Assembly (NCBI GenBank): GCA_009746045.1
Contig: RPFO01000253.1
Coordinates: 2,120,888 to 2,184,887, forward strand
Direction: 5' to 3'
From: Mesostigma viride
Lineage: Eukaryota; Streptophyta; Mesostigmatophyceae; Mesostigmatales; Mesostigmataceae
DNA length: 64,000 nucleotides
The notes under the pieces were generated by a model. It made no database searches, had not been told where the DNA came from, and saw nothing but the letters and a program-made list of their open reading frames with translations. The position numbers and the translations under genes were made by a program. Position 1 is the first letter of the stretch, and every line of letters starts with the position of its first letter. This document shows, piece by piece, positions 1 through 10,547 of this stretch.

Positions 1-210
1 CTGCAGTTTGGGCAACATGCAACCCCTCGAAACACAAACCGATAAGACATTCAACAAGCCGACATCAGTGGCAATGCTACTTGCCAACTATCTCCAATGA
101 CGCGCCATTTTCAATTATTGTGTGTATTGTGGAACTAAACCCCAGCACAGTTGATAACACCTGACGCCCCTTGATGCCTTTTCTGCCTCCCTAGCCATGA
201 CACCATCTCA

Positions 211-275
211 GCCATGCCATGCCATGCCATGCCATGCCATGCCATGCCATGCCATGCCATGCCATGCCATGCCAT
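211..275. repeat. (GCCAT)n microsatellite
   Basis: Thirteen tandem copies of the pentamer GCCAT, decaying to GCCGT and GCCAC at the right edge. Open frames through it are artefacts of the repeat. Confidence 0.95.
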
Positions 276-470
276 GCCGTGCCACCATTCGTGCCGCGGC
301 CTTACCTTGCTGTCAGTGCTCGCCAGCTGGCGCAACACGGCCGCTGCCATCCTCTGCAGCACTGATGGCGTGATGGGGGAGGGCGGGCCATCGTTGCCTG
401 TCAAAATGGCGTAAGGACAGGACCAGCGGGGACAGACCCGATCAGGGTCGGGGGGGACAGAGCCATGACA

Positions 471-580
471 GGTATACAAATATACAGATATACAGATGCT
501 CAGATATACAGATATACAGATACATGGTTGTCTCTCTTAATACAGATATACAGACATACAGATACGGATACGGATACCTA
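471..580. repeat. ATACAG-type short tandem repeat
   Basis: Imperfect tandem copies of a hexamer close to ATACAG, interrupted near 495 and 520-540. No coding potential. Confidence 0.8.
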
Positions 581-1347
581 GCCTGACTATAGCACAACCA
601 TGGCAAGACTTGTTCACAACAACGTCAACGTGTGAACATGACTATGCCAATGCTTGAACAAAGCAAAGCCCACGCGTCAGCATGAATATGAGAACACTTT
701 GGAAATGGCGAGAGCTGTGGTAGTGGATGCATGCTATACGCGATCTCTACATCCATTACTTGCTCATAGCATTCATCCACTACTTACTCTTGGCATTCAT
801 CGATTACTTGCTCATAGCATTCATCGATTACTTACACAGCATCCATCGATTACTTACTCATGGCATGGCGGTGGGGACGGTCATTTTTTAGCATACTGCC
901 AATGATGCCTAGCACATGATAATGGAGTTACTGCTTGCATCGTTCACCTGGGCTTCCATTCTCCGTTCTCGCGAGCGCACCCTGGAGGGCGACCAGGGAC
1001 ACTGCGGCCTTGATTGCGTGCCGGGCTCTGGGTGCCAAGAAGGTATCGTGCACATCCATCAAGTACAATGTACATACCATGCATGTCAATTGTCATCCAT
1101 CTCAAGCATCATGCACACCAACGTCAACTATCATGCATGTCATGTATCGTGCACATCAATTCTAGTTCATCATGCAACTCAATATCCTCATGCCAGGCGC
1201 GCAGGAAACCTAGAAAGCCAGCCATTGTGCCAAGGAGTATTGCTTTGCTCAGCGCAAAAGGGGATAAATAACTGTCCGGTACACAAATCTTGTGCCAGGC
1301 TGATTGGTACATTTGTCTGGTGACCTGATAGGGACTAGAGGCGCTAA
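581..1347. other. Non-coding stretch with short imperfect repeats
   Basis: No gene recognised. At 735-870 a unit resembling CATTCATCGATTACTTGCTC recurs about five times with changes. At 1040-1190 short CATGCATGTCA-like words recur. Open frames here follow the repeats. Confidence 0.5.
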
Positions 1348-2262
1348 TTATGGATCACCTAGCGCCACATAGAAGGCAGACTGCTGCAACCTTGGCCATA
1401 GCATACCAAAGCTGCACAATGTTGCGACGGAATTCAACTGGGTATGGACTTGAGGCATCGATACTGACATTTCCGCGGCGGGGGAGCTGATGTCGTCAAT
1501 CACCACTTTCACCAATGCAGGCAGGCGGGATATCGTGCCAGTGTCCAGGTCGGCCTTCTTTTCCGCACGGTAGCGCTGCAAGACATCTCCCAGTGATTCA
1601 TAAGAACGCACCCGTGCATGCGTGTCAACCGCACCACTGGCCGCAGGAGATGCAAGTAGCTTATCAAAGACTTCCAGCAAGTTCATCTTCCCGGAAAGCT
1701 GTTAGCCAGTACTGTGACCGGACAACCCCCTCTTGGGCGCCATTTTCAGCTACTTTATAATAATCGTTGACCATTCGCCTATGTCCACTCGCCGAGCACA
1801 GGCGGACATTGTTGCGCCCGGCAGCATAGGGTGCTGTCACCGCTTGGTATAGCCGTGCTCGCTTGACGCGATAACGAAAGCGGCATCGCCGGTTGTTTTG
1901 GGTGCCATTACAAAGCGCCTGTCGGGCGTGGCAATTCGCCATTTGCCGAATCCGAACCGTGGCGGGAAAACTTCGTACCTCGTTATAACGCCGAGCCCCA
2001 AGCCATCGACAGGATCGTCATTACTCAACAGTAATTTGAGATCCTCCGTTCTGAACGAGTTGTTGTTGTTGTTGTTGTTGCCCACGCCGCACCCTAGTAG
2101 GCAGGAGTTCTGCAAGATACATAGCGAGTCCATTTGCAGCCACAAACACCTGGGATTTTTTACGCTTGACCAGATCAGATCCGTGCCCAGAATGTGGCAC
2201 CCAAAAACTTGAACTTTTGACATGTACCGCCAATATTTATTACCAAATGACCATGGCATCAC
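1348..2262 (-). pseudogene. Degenerate coding region of unknown type
   Basis: Several overlapping minus-strand frames (2262-1837, 2233-2021, 1942-1664, 1686-1348) give protein-like sequence in successive frames, as expected of a gene broken by indels or introns. One segment carries a run of seven Gln (or Asn in the other frame) from a short trinucleotide repeat at 2059-2080. I recognise no domain and cannot assign a family. It could equally be chance open frame in GC-balanced DNA. Confidence 0.2.
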
Positions 2263-2397
2263 GAAACGCCGGCTCAGAATGGGGCACAGAAAGGGACAGA
2301 ACGGGACACTACGACGTAGGCACGACGCTACTGTACTGTGATTGATGGCTGCATCGGCAAGTGAAATGTCATTTAGGGCTTAACCCAAGGTTAATCT

Positions 2398-2590
2398 GGC
2401 GGAGCCAATTTTCGGAAGAACCGTTAGGTTCGCCAGAATTGGCGAAGCTTATAAGGCCGTACACGTGAGAAAACATAGGAATAGGGGATGAAAATCCGTC
2501 AATCCATCCATCCATACATACATACATCCACCGAATTTGTCCCGAATTTGCAAGCATAAGGGTGAGGTTCTTCCGAAAATTGGCTCCGCC
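2398..2590. repeat. Foldback repeat with perfect 25-bp arms
   Basis: The arms at 2398-2422 and 2566-2590 are exact reverse complements, 193 bp outer edge to outer edge. The loop holds a CATC/CATA microsatellite at about 2499-2531. This resembles a small MITE or foldback element; no target duplication was identified. Confidence 0.7.
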
Positions 2591-3577
2591 GTAGAGTTTC
2601 AACGGGCAAGTTGCAAACACGCACGTTACTTGATATCATCCAGGCGCCGGCCGCCGGGCCGCCGGGCCGACTACAATACGATTCCGCGGACACCTTTTTC
2701 AGCGGGGAAAGTGCCCCCGGGCTTCCGGGGCAAATTCAGCAAGCGCTGCGGAACTTAGATACTAAAATTTCGTTATTGGTTCGTACCGTACAGCCAATCA
2801 TTTTGCGCCCGGATCAAATTGTGATCTGGGCACTGAACACGAAAATTTCAGCGGAACGTACGAAATACCAACGCAACTACAGAAAATTTTCAGTGACGAA
2901 ACTGCAGTACCGTGTACCCAAGCAAAATGTAGTAGGACTTCGCGAAATTCACGTTCGGAATTTTTCCCCGCAAGATTCCCCCGCAAGATTCCCCCGCACG
3001 ATTCCCCCCGCTAGGTTCAGGCTCCAGTCGATGCTCGCCAAATGGCGCAAAAAAAGAAACATATGTTAAAATCAACGGTGCGAATCCTCGTTACCGCTCA
3101 GGTAACATTCTCACTCATTTCGCGTCTCCTACGAACCGTATTGTAGTCGGGCAACGAACGGGGTCGCCTGGCAGAAACCGAGGTTCCTATACTGTACATG
3201 TTACGGGAAATTATCGGCCTTGGTCGACCGGCTTGCCGAATTCTGTGGTGAAACCCGGCTGCTACGTCCATGATGTACTATGCCTATGAACTGCCGGTCA
3301 TCTTGAGTCTTGCAGGCACGTGGATGATCTGAACGGCAATGCCAATCATGATATTGGCGCATGATTCGGCAGGAATTGGCTATGCCGGCTTCTCTGCGTC
3401 GTGGGCCGAGGCATCGTATTACACAGGAACACCGTGCTGGTCGTGCGGAGGCATGGTATATTGCGCAAGTTGTCTGCTTGCCTGTCCGACGTCTTTACAG
3501 CGACGGTCGTGACAACTTACTCGGTAACGTATAGAGCCTGAGCAACATATCCGTCAAGACCAACATCAAAGAGCAAC
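2591..3577. other. Region upstream of the DJ-1-like gene
   Basis: No protein domain recognised, although one frame stays open at 2611-3069. The 500 bp before 3578 should hold the promoter and 5' leader of the DJ-1-like gene; I see no diagnostic promoter element. Three direct CCCGCA(A/C)GATTCC-like repeats lie at 2968-3007. Confidence 0.4.
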
Positions 3578-3671
3578 ATGTCTAAAATATTGATTATCTG
3601 CACGAGCGCAGCATCGATGGCTGGCCCGGATCAGGCCGGGGCCTGGAGTGAGGAGATTACCGCGCCATACT
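3578..3671 (+). CDS. DJ-1-like exon 1, 5' part
   Basis: It starts at an ATG in context GCAACATGT. The N-terminus has the typical first beta strand (KILIICTS) followed by the WSEEITAPY segment that carries the conserved Glu of the family. It stops abruptly in the codon after TAC, where the Ty3/gypsy LTR begins. The last five bases, ATACT, are the target-site copy. Confidence 0.88.
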
Positions 3672-4337
3672 TGTTACGGCCCAGACCTTTGTATGGGCGT
3701 AACAATGCCTTCAATAAATAAGTCGAAAGTCATTTGTTATTCGTTTGGGACTTTCGATAGCTCGCTTTCATAGTCCGCCGGACTATAGGACTCAATTCGG
3801 GACTTATTTGGGAATTTGTCCTAAGTTCGGGACTTTGTGTGTTTATTTGATACTTTGTGTGTTCCGGACCAGTTATTTTGGGCCTAGCCAGAAGTACGAG
3901 ATCTTCTAGGGGCCGGGCCGGCCCTAGACGTCATCCAGAACCTATTGGGGCTTGACGGCAGTATCTGGAAGATCGGCGCGCATGTCGGCGCGCCTGCACA
4001 CCAACTTGCCAGCTTGGTAGCGCAGCTAGGTGAAATTGGTCTGTGGACGATGGACTCTCTCTCTTTGGTTTGATGATTAATGAAACGAGTGTTGACGACT
4101 CTCTCAGACCAAGGGGCACTATCCGGATGCCATTTGCCTCATGACATGCCGTGTTATATAGCTAGATTAATTAATCATGCTATAAGGCCTAGCTGAGGAC
4201 AAACCGCTGCTCAGTTAGTCAATTTACTGCGATCTTTGCTTGCTATCGCGGTACGCGGATGCGCGGCTATGCCGGCTTATTAAACTGCACCTTATACTAG
4301 ATTAGATCTTTCGCACCGTCCGGCACAGGACGTAACA
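3672..4337 (+). repeat. 5' LTR of the Ty3/gypsy element
   Basis: 666 bp, TGTTAC...GTAACA, nearly identical to 15588-16254. Confidence 0.95.
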
Positions 4338-4338
4338 C

Positions 4339-4355
4339 TGGATCGGAGGTAGTTC
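4339..4355 (+). promoter_or_regulatory. Candidate primer-binding site
   Basis: Begins TGGATCGGAGG one base after the 5' LTR, the right place for a tRNA 3'-end complement. The tRNA was not identified. Confidence 0.4.
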
Positions 4356-5049
4356 TAGAGGTTTTCCACAGGTGCTCGCGAAGAGCCCTTGTGTTTAAGC
4401 CGCTAGGTGCATTCTTAATAGCGCAGGGCCTGCGCTGGACCGGCCCAATATTTAGTGAGATAGAAAGCCGAGTTCGACCCGCCAGCCTGGGCAGCTGGCT
4501 GTGGTGAAAGGCGGCATCGTCTAGCTGAAAGGGCGGTCATAGTGTAGGGCTTAGAAGCATCACCTGTCGACTGGGCACCGACGGGGAGCTCGGCTCTGCA
4601 CCACTACAAGGAATCGGCGCCACAAGCTAGGGAGGAAAGTCGGCTGCGCAACGCCAAGGTACGTTTTGTCATGCAGTATGTGGTAGTAGCTTGCAGCCAA
4701 CCGCTTTGCTCCGACTCTCTTACCTGCAACGCGTAGGATGTGCGCCCATCCTTGTTGTTTTGTTTGTGAATTTGTCGTTTCTGTGACGTATTGTGACTAG
4801 CGTCCTGGCTGCGAAAGCTGTGGGCGCTGGTAGGGTGGTTTCCGTGGCTTCGTCCTTGCGAAAAGGCGGGCAGTTATCACGGAGGCTACCCTCTTGTATG
4901 GAATTAGGGGCGCGAAGCTCCTGATTTCTGTGATAGTGATTAGATTAGAGCCAGTTGGCATCCCACCCCTGTGACAGGTCACACACTAGAGGTAAAAAGG
5001 TTCCTTTCTCTTTTCTATCTCTGTCTGCTGGCAATAGACAACGTGTGTG
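4356..5049 (+). other. Untranslated leader of the Ty3/gypsy element
   Basis: About 700 bp between LTR and first ORF. I see no gene. It probably carries packaging signals; none can be pinned down from sequence alone. Confidence 0.5.
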
Positions 5050-5472
5050 ATGGCTAATAGTAATAATAGAAATAATAATAGATATAATAATGGACTTGGG
5101 GGTTGGGATAGTGATGTATCTAGGCAACTTTACTATGCTGTGGCACATGATGGAGGCACAGGGAAAGTAGGTATTTTCTATAGCTGGGTAGACTGCAAGA
5201 ACTATATAGTGGATAGGCATAGGGCTATCTTTAAGGGATTCAAGACAGCATGGGAAGCAGATAGGTTTATCCAGGAATACATGACACGTCCAGTAGGCTT
5301 GCACGTAGAGGCACCACCTCAGGAGATTAGGACTCGCCCAATGCCTAGGGGCCGTAGCTGTGCACCCAATAGTGCAACAGTAGAGAGCAGGACGGGGGAC
5401 ACACAGGCTGTCACAGTCACGTTCAGCCAACTCACTGTCAGCACCCCACCTAGGCAGCCACCTAGTTTCTAG
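5050..5472 (+). CDS. RNase H1 hybrid-binding (viroplasmin-like) domain protein
   Basis: A 140-residue protein. Residues about 27-80 read YYAVAHDGG...VGIFYSWVDCK...FKGFKTAWEADRFI. This matches the small domain at the N-terminus of RNase H1 that binds RNA:DNA hybrids and dsRNA, also found in the caulimovirus inclusion-body protein: aromatic-rich start, G-I-F-x-S-W, then F-K-(S/T)-x-x-E-A. The N-terminus is Asn-rich and the C-terminus Pro/Thr-rich and probably unstructured. It lies alone in front of gag in another frame. A role in nucleoprotein assembly or reverse transcription is inference. Confidence 0.7.
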   Translation: MANSNNRNNNRYNNGLGGWDSDVSRQLYYAVAHDGGTGKVGIFYSWVDCKNYIVDRHRAIFKGFKTAWEADRFIQEYMTRPVGLHVEAPPQEIRTRPMPRGRSCAPNSATVESRTGDTQAVTVTFSQLTVSTPPRQPPSF

Positions 5473-5696
5473 AGGAGTAGAGTACTAATTATAGCTTACT
5501 ATATAATAGCTACATTAGCAGTATAACGTAGGGCAGTCGCTTGGTTGATTGCTTGTGGGCATGTGCATGGCATTTTCCTCCTTCTTCCTCTCTCCTTCCT
5601 TCCTTCTCTTGTGGATGTGGTACTGGTAAACATGCCGCGGGGTAAAAAGAAGATACGCGGCACGCTAGGAGTCATTCCGAGGAGGGCGGTGTAGAC

Positions 5697-7808
5697 TTGG
5701 ATAGGCAGGGCAGCCCAGAGTACCAAGTACAGGAGGTATCACAACAGGGCTCGTCCTACCAGCAAGGCAGTCCTATAGGTCACCCAGGTGAGCTGGCTAG
5801 TACCTCCCGTGAGCCGCGAAGGCCACGAGGAGCGGATAGGATGGATAATAGCGAGGAATACCAGCCGCAGCGAATGCAGGCTGAGTATAACCAGCTGATG
5901 GAACGGGCAGGTGATGAGACCCGGCCCAGATCGAATCCCACGAGTGCAGCCCAGCACCAGTCAGTGCAGCCGCAGCAACGCCCGCCCGGGCAGCCGCAGC
6001 AGCACCCAGTGCAGTCCCCACAGCAGCATTCGGAACAGCAACAGCCGTTGTCGCAGCAGTGGCAGCAGCATCCAGTACAGCAGCAGCAGCCACCGCCGCC
6101 GCAGCAGCAACAGTGGCAGCAGCAGCCAGTACAGCAGCAGCAGCCACCGCCGCCGCCGCAGCAACAGTGGCAGCAGCCGCAGCAGCTTCCGCCGTTGCAG
6201 CAGCAGCAGCAGCCGCTAAGCCAGCCGACCGGGTCGCAGATGTATGGTCCGCTTAGTCAGAACGCGACCTATTATCACGCGCAACGTGCCCAACGATTAC
6301 AACATCCCTGGGCGAGCGGTCGACGGGTTTCTTTTGGCAGTGACCTGCAGTCCAATGCGACATCGCTGTGGACCCAGGACGAGGCTAGGGTTCCACCGCC
6401 GGTATACGATGAGGCTGGGCCCGCGTCGTCCCATCCGGCGCGCAATGTCCCAGCAGCCGGACCTGCGCGGCCGAGCGTGTCGCATGGCAATAACCTCAAC
6501 TTGAGTCGCATGGCACCCAGTGATCCTGGCTACGCGCATCCCTCGTCTGTCTGGCTACAACGCAGCGCGACTAGGTCAGCGCCTGCATCGGCAGATGACT
6601 CGTTGTCGATCTTTAATGTTCCGCCGTATCGCGCAGTGGGCGGACCTCGGGCCGACGCGTTTAAGGCGCCGCCCATGCCTGACTTTAAACCAGTGCCCAA
6701 GCTGCGCGCGACTATGAACCCTCGCGAGATCGACGAATGGACGCGTATGTGGGTACAGATCTACTGGGCGTGGTGCAACCACAATGGGTGGGAGCTAGCT
6801 ACCGAGGTTCTTATCTCCTACGTCGTCACCAACTGCATGGATCCCTCAGTGGTCGGCATACTCAACTGTGAGAGTGTCGCGTCGCGCTTGTACCCTCGCA
6901 CAGTAGAGGAGCTACTAGAGCGCATTGAGCGCAAGCTGGTGCCCCCTGACTGGAAGCTCCACGAGCGTCTGGCTTTTGCCAAGCTACGCCAAGGCACCAC
7001 ACCGTTCCGCGAGTTTCTGACAGAGTTTGAAGCATTCTCGGCTCGCCTTGAGGACTTGACCTGGACCGAATATAGGTCGCGGTTCATTGAGGCGCTGAGT
7101 CCGGAGCTCCTAGATGAGGTGCTAAAGCGCTTTGCTGAGATACCGTGGGAGCAGTGGGATGTGATCGAGATCCAGCAGTACCTTCTAAAGGTGTCAGATG
7201 TGCTCGCACGCCGCCGCGCAGCGGTCACCTATCGGCATGCTGGTGCTGCACCGCGTCGCGTCCACTTCACTACGGTGGACCAAGATGGGTCCTCTGAGGA
7301 CATTATCGACCACGAGCAGGAGGACGGCGAGTATGAAGCGCCCCAGGTCAATGCAATCGATGCGTCCAAGGCGCGATGCTTCCGGTGCGGCGAGGTCGGT
7401 CATCTCAAGAAGGACTGCACGCGACCACCACGGGATCGCGATCGTGGCGACGAGCAGACGTCACCCCGTTTCTCCGGGCCTGCCTTCGGTAAGCGCCCGG
7501 AACAAGCACGGCGCCCAGACCGGCCTCGCAACGCGGGCGAGCGCGCAGCCAAGTTGCAGGACGCCCGGCAGCGTCCCACGCAGCACCAGACGCCCCGCGC
7601 TACGGGTCCTTCGTTCCAGCGGGTGAACCGCGAGTTGAATGAGTTGTTCTCACAGCAACAGGACTCGGGTAATGGCGCCTCGGGGGTTATGGATGGCAAG
7701 GCGGTCGCCGGCTATGGGCATGGCGACGAGGAGGATGAGGTAGAGGGGGAAGAGTGGACCGGGCGGTCGAACGAGGCGGTCTCCCGGCCCTCCGTTCCTC
7801 GTGCGTAG
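5697..7808 (+). CDS. Gag polyprotein of the Ty3/gypsy element
   Basis: About 700 residues. The frame has no ATG before 5841. An ATG at 5632 opens MPRGKKK in the neighbouring frame and would join this one by a single-base shift near 5675, so the true start is probably 5632. A Gln/Pro-rich segment (about residues 75-185) precedes a retrotransposon capsid domain (about 320-510) and a zinc knuckle, CFRCGEVGHLKKDC (C-x2-C-x4-H-x4-C). It overlaps pol by up to 70 nt, pol being in the -1 frame; no classic slippery heptamer is visible. Confidence 0.88.
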   Translation: MDRQGSPEYQVQEVSQQGSSYQQGSPIGHPGELASTSREPRRPRGADRMDNSEEYQPQRMQAEYNQLMERAGDETRPRSNPTSAAQHQSVQPQQRPPGQPQQHPVQSPQQHSEQQQPLSQQWQQHPVQQQQPPPPQQQQWQQQPVQQQQPPPPPQQQWQQPQQLPPLQQQQQPLSQPTGSQMYGPLSQNATYYHAQRAQRLQHPWASGRRVSFGSDLQSNATSLWTQDEARVPPPVYDEAGPASSHPARNVPAAGPARPSVSHGNNLNLSRMAPSDPGYAHPSSVWLQRSATRSAPASADDSLSIFNVPPYRAVGGPRADAFKAPPMPDFKPVPKLRATMNPREIDEWTRMWVQIYWAWCNHNGWELATEVLISYVVTNCMDPSVVGILNCESVASRLYPRTVEELLERIERKLVPPDWKLHERLAFAKLRQGTTPFREFLTEFEAFSARLEDLTWTEYRSRFIEALSPELLDEVLKRFAEIPWEQWDVIEIQQYLLKVSDVLARRRAAVTYRHAGAAPRRVHFTTVDQDGSSEDIIDHEQEDGEYEAPQVNAIDASKARCFRCGEVGHLKKDCTRPPRDRDRGDEQTSPRFSGPAFGKRPEQARRPDRPRNAGERAAKLQDARQRPTQHQTPRATGPSFQRVNRELNELFSQQQDSGNGASGVMDGKAVAGYGHGDEEDEVEGEEWTGRSNEAVSRPSVPRA

Positions 7809-10547
7809 TGTCCCTGCCTACACGGATAGAGGTAGATGTAGGACAGGTAGATAAGATAGCGCAAGTCAATAACGTCGGGCAGATAGACAGCTTAGATAAG
7901 GACACCCCGTTGGTAGCGAATACCAGCGTGGGCGCAGAATCAGTCGTTACAGTAGATAGTCGCACCCCGCTTGTAGCGAATACAAGTGCGGATGCATCCT
8001 TGGGCGAGACTTCTGCTCCAAACACGCAGCCGGCCACGGGTAGCGCAGCGAGCTCCGACCAGCCTACGCGCGCAACTCCGGCTGGTACCCGCAACTTGCT
8101 CCTGTTTAGGGGAGGTCTGGCTGTACCGGGATCAGCATTAGACCCCTACCTCAAGGACAAGACCGTCATGGACGTGCAGTTCATGGTGGACACGGGTGCG
8201 TCTACGTCGTTCATCAACGAGGCATTGGCGCGTCGCGCAGGATACGACATCCGGCCACATGCGACAGTGGTGAATGTGACCTATTCAGATGGTCGCAAGA
8301 GCCCCTCGCCTGGTCGGGTTGATATCAAGGCTGTGATTCAAGGCATCCCTGTGGAGCTCACAGCCACGGTCGCACCGCTGGGAGCTGCCGACATCATCAT
8401 CGGCATCGACTGGCTGGACGCGCAGGATGTGGACATTAGCATTCGGCGTCGCGTGGTGTGGTTCCCTGACGGTTCCTTTTGGAGCCCTGTCAGCGAATAC
8501 CAAGTGCAGGGCCCCGACGTGCATAACATCACGCACGAGCGGGAAGTCACCCAGCCCCGCAACGCCTCGCAGATCCTCATGAGCCTCAAGTCACTGGAGA
8601 GTAAGCTGCGTCGAGGCAAGGAGTACTACATGTACCGTCTTGACCTCTCCAACATAGAGGTTCTCCTTAATGAGATCGGCGTGGGGTTTACACCCGAGGA
8701 GACGGAGCGTTATAACGCGGTTCTAGCGCGACGGGAGAAGCTCTTTGACGAAAGCAAGCAGGAGTTTCCCCCGCACCGCTCAGTGCTCCACCGCATCCAG
8801 GTGAAGGAGGGCTATGGTCCCACGTCCTCCCCCATGTACCGCATGGGTCCAGTTGAGCTGGTGGAGCTGAAGAAGATCTTGATGGCGCTCTTGGAGCGGG
8901 GTCTCATCGAGCCTAGCAATAGCCCCTTCTCGGCTGGTGTGCTACTGGTCCCTAAGCCTGGGGGCAAGTGGCGGCTCGTCACGGACTACCGGAAGCTCAA
9001 TGCTATCACGGTAAAGTCCAAGTACCCCCTTCCGCGCATCGACGATATCTTCAACCGCGTCCAAGGAGCCACGTGCTTTACAGTCCTAGACTGCGCGGAT
9101 GGCTTCTGGCAGCTTCGCATCGCCCCGGAGGATTGTCACAAGACGGCGTTCAACACGCCCTTTGGGCATTACCAGTTTCGGGTGGCCGCGATGGGTTTGT
9201 GCAATTCCCCCGCGAGCTTCCAGATGCTCATGAACGACATCCTCCGCCCTGTCATGGGAACCGCGCATCTTCCGCAGGTTTCCCGTGACCTCAAGGACCC
9301 CAACAGGGGCGTGAAGCCCCCGTGGTCCTACAAGCGCACATGCGCTCTCGCGTACCTGGACGACATCCTCGTGTACTCCAAGACTTTCGAGGATCACTTA
9401 GAGGACGTCGACACAGTGTTGCGCATTATGGAAGAGGAGCATCTTTCGGTCCGCAAGGCCAAGGTCCGCGCTGGACGCAGCGTGCCCTTTTTGGGTCACA
9501 CCCTCTCTGCCGCTGGCGTCGCGACGGACCCCGCCAAGATTGCTTCCATCCAACAGTGGCCGACCCCGACCGACGTCAAGGGTGTGCGCAGCTTTTTGGG
9601 TATCGCGTCATACTACCGACGCTTTATCCCCGCTTCGCGACAATAGCTGCCCCCATCAACGCCCTCCTCAAGAAGGGTGTTCCCTTTGTCTGGTCGGAAC
9701 CGTGCCAGCAGGCCTTCGAGGCCCTCAAGCACAGCTTGACCACAGCACCCGTGCTCGCTATCCCGGATCCGTCAAGGCCCTTGTGGTGGCCACGGACGCG
9801 AGCAAGGTTGCGATTGGCGGCGTCCTCCTGCAGGACCAGGGTCAGGGGTTACAGCCGGTTGAGTATATCTCCCGCACCATGATCCCCGCCGAGCGTAACT
9901 ACCCGGTGCATCAGCAGGAGCTTCTTGCTGTGGTCTACTGCTGTCACACTTGGCGCCATCATCTTCTCGGGGCTCAGTTTGACGTTGCGATTAGCGAGCA
10001 GGGGGACCTTGATCCCCACCGGCTGATCATCCACACGGACCATCGGCCCCTCACGCATCTGCTCGCCCAACCTAACTTGACGCCCCGTCAGGCGCGGTGG
10101 ATGGAGTACTTGTCTCAGTTTGCCCCTTTCAAAATTCAGTACGTGAAGGGTGCAGAGAATGTGGTCCCGGACGCCCTTTCTCGGCGGGCGGACTACGCAG
10201 ATTTTTATGAGACTATGGACGTACTTCACACCACATGTGGCTCCGCGCAGGAGCCTGGCTCGCCTTGTGGCGACCCAGGGTCGCCGCACAGTCGCTATCT
10301 GTTCCACACCGGTCGCACGACCCAGGACGACCTGTCTCCCGACTGGGAGGCCGCGCGCGAGGACGTGCGCGCCCCCGGGGAAAGGGAGGGGTCCCGGTCA
10401 CGAGTGCCACTCAGCCACGTGGTACCGGCTCAGGGAATTTTTCACCTGCAGCGCATCGGGCCCCCTACCATTTTTTCGGAGTACGTGCACCAAACCCTTG
10501 AGGAGGAGGCGGACACGTACACGATCACTCTGTCCTGGAGACGTTGA
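7739..10547 (+). CDS. Pol part 1: protease, reverse transcriptase, RNase H
   Basis: The frame opens at 7739. An aspartic protease carries DTGAS (about 8189). Reverse transcriptase follows with the LVTDYRKLN block and the YLDD catalytic motif (about 9353); a ~30-residue insert lies just before the YLDD strand. RNase H (about 9780-10240) has TDASKVAIGG, QQELLAVV and the HTDHRPL motif. Two single-base shifts break the frame, near 9630 (a C run) and near 9775, each consistent with loss of one base. Confidence 0.88.

Noticed and set aside
135-479. Open frames in both strands through the (GCCAT)n tract
   Set aside because: Repetitive pentamer translation; no domain and no support outside the repeat.
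5911-6256. Ser-, Ala- and Leu-rich frames overlapping gag
   Set aside because: Shadows of the Gln/Pro-coding CAG-rich part of gag in other frames.
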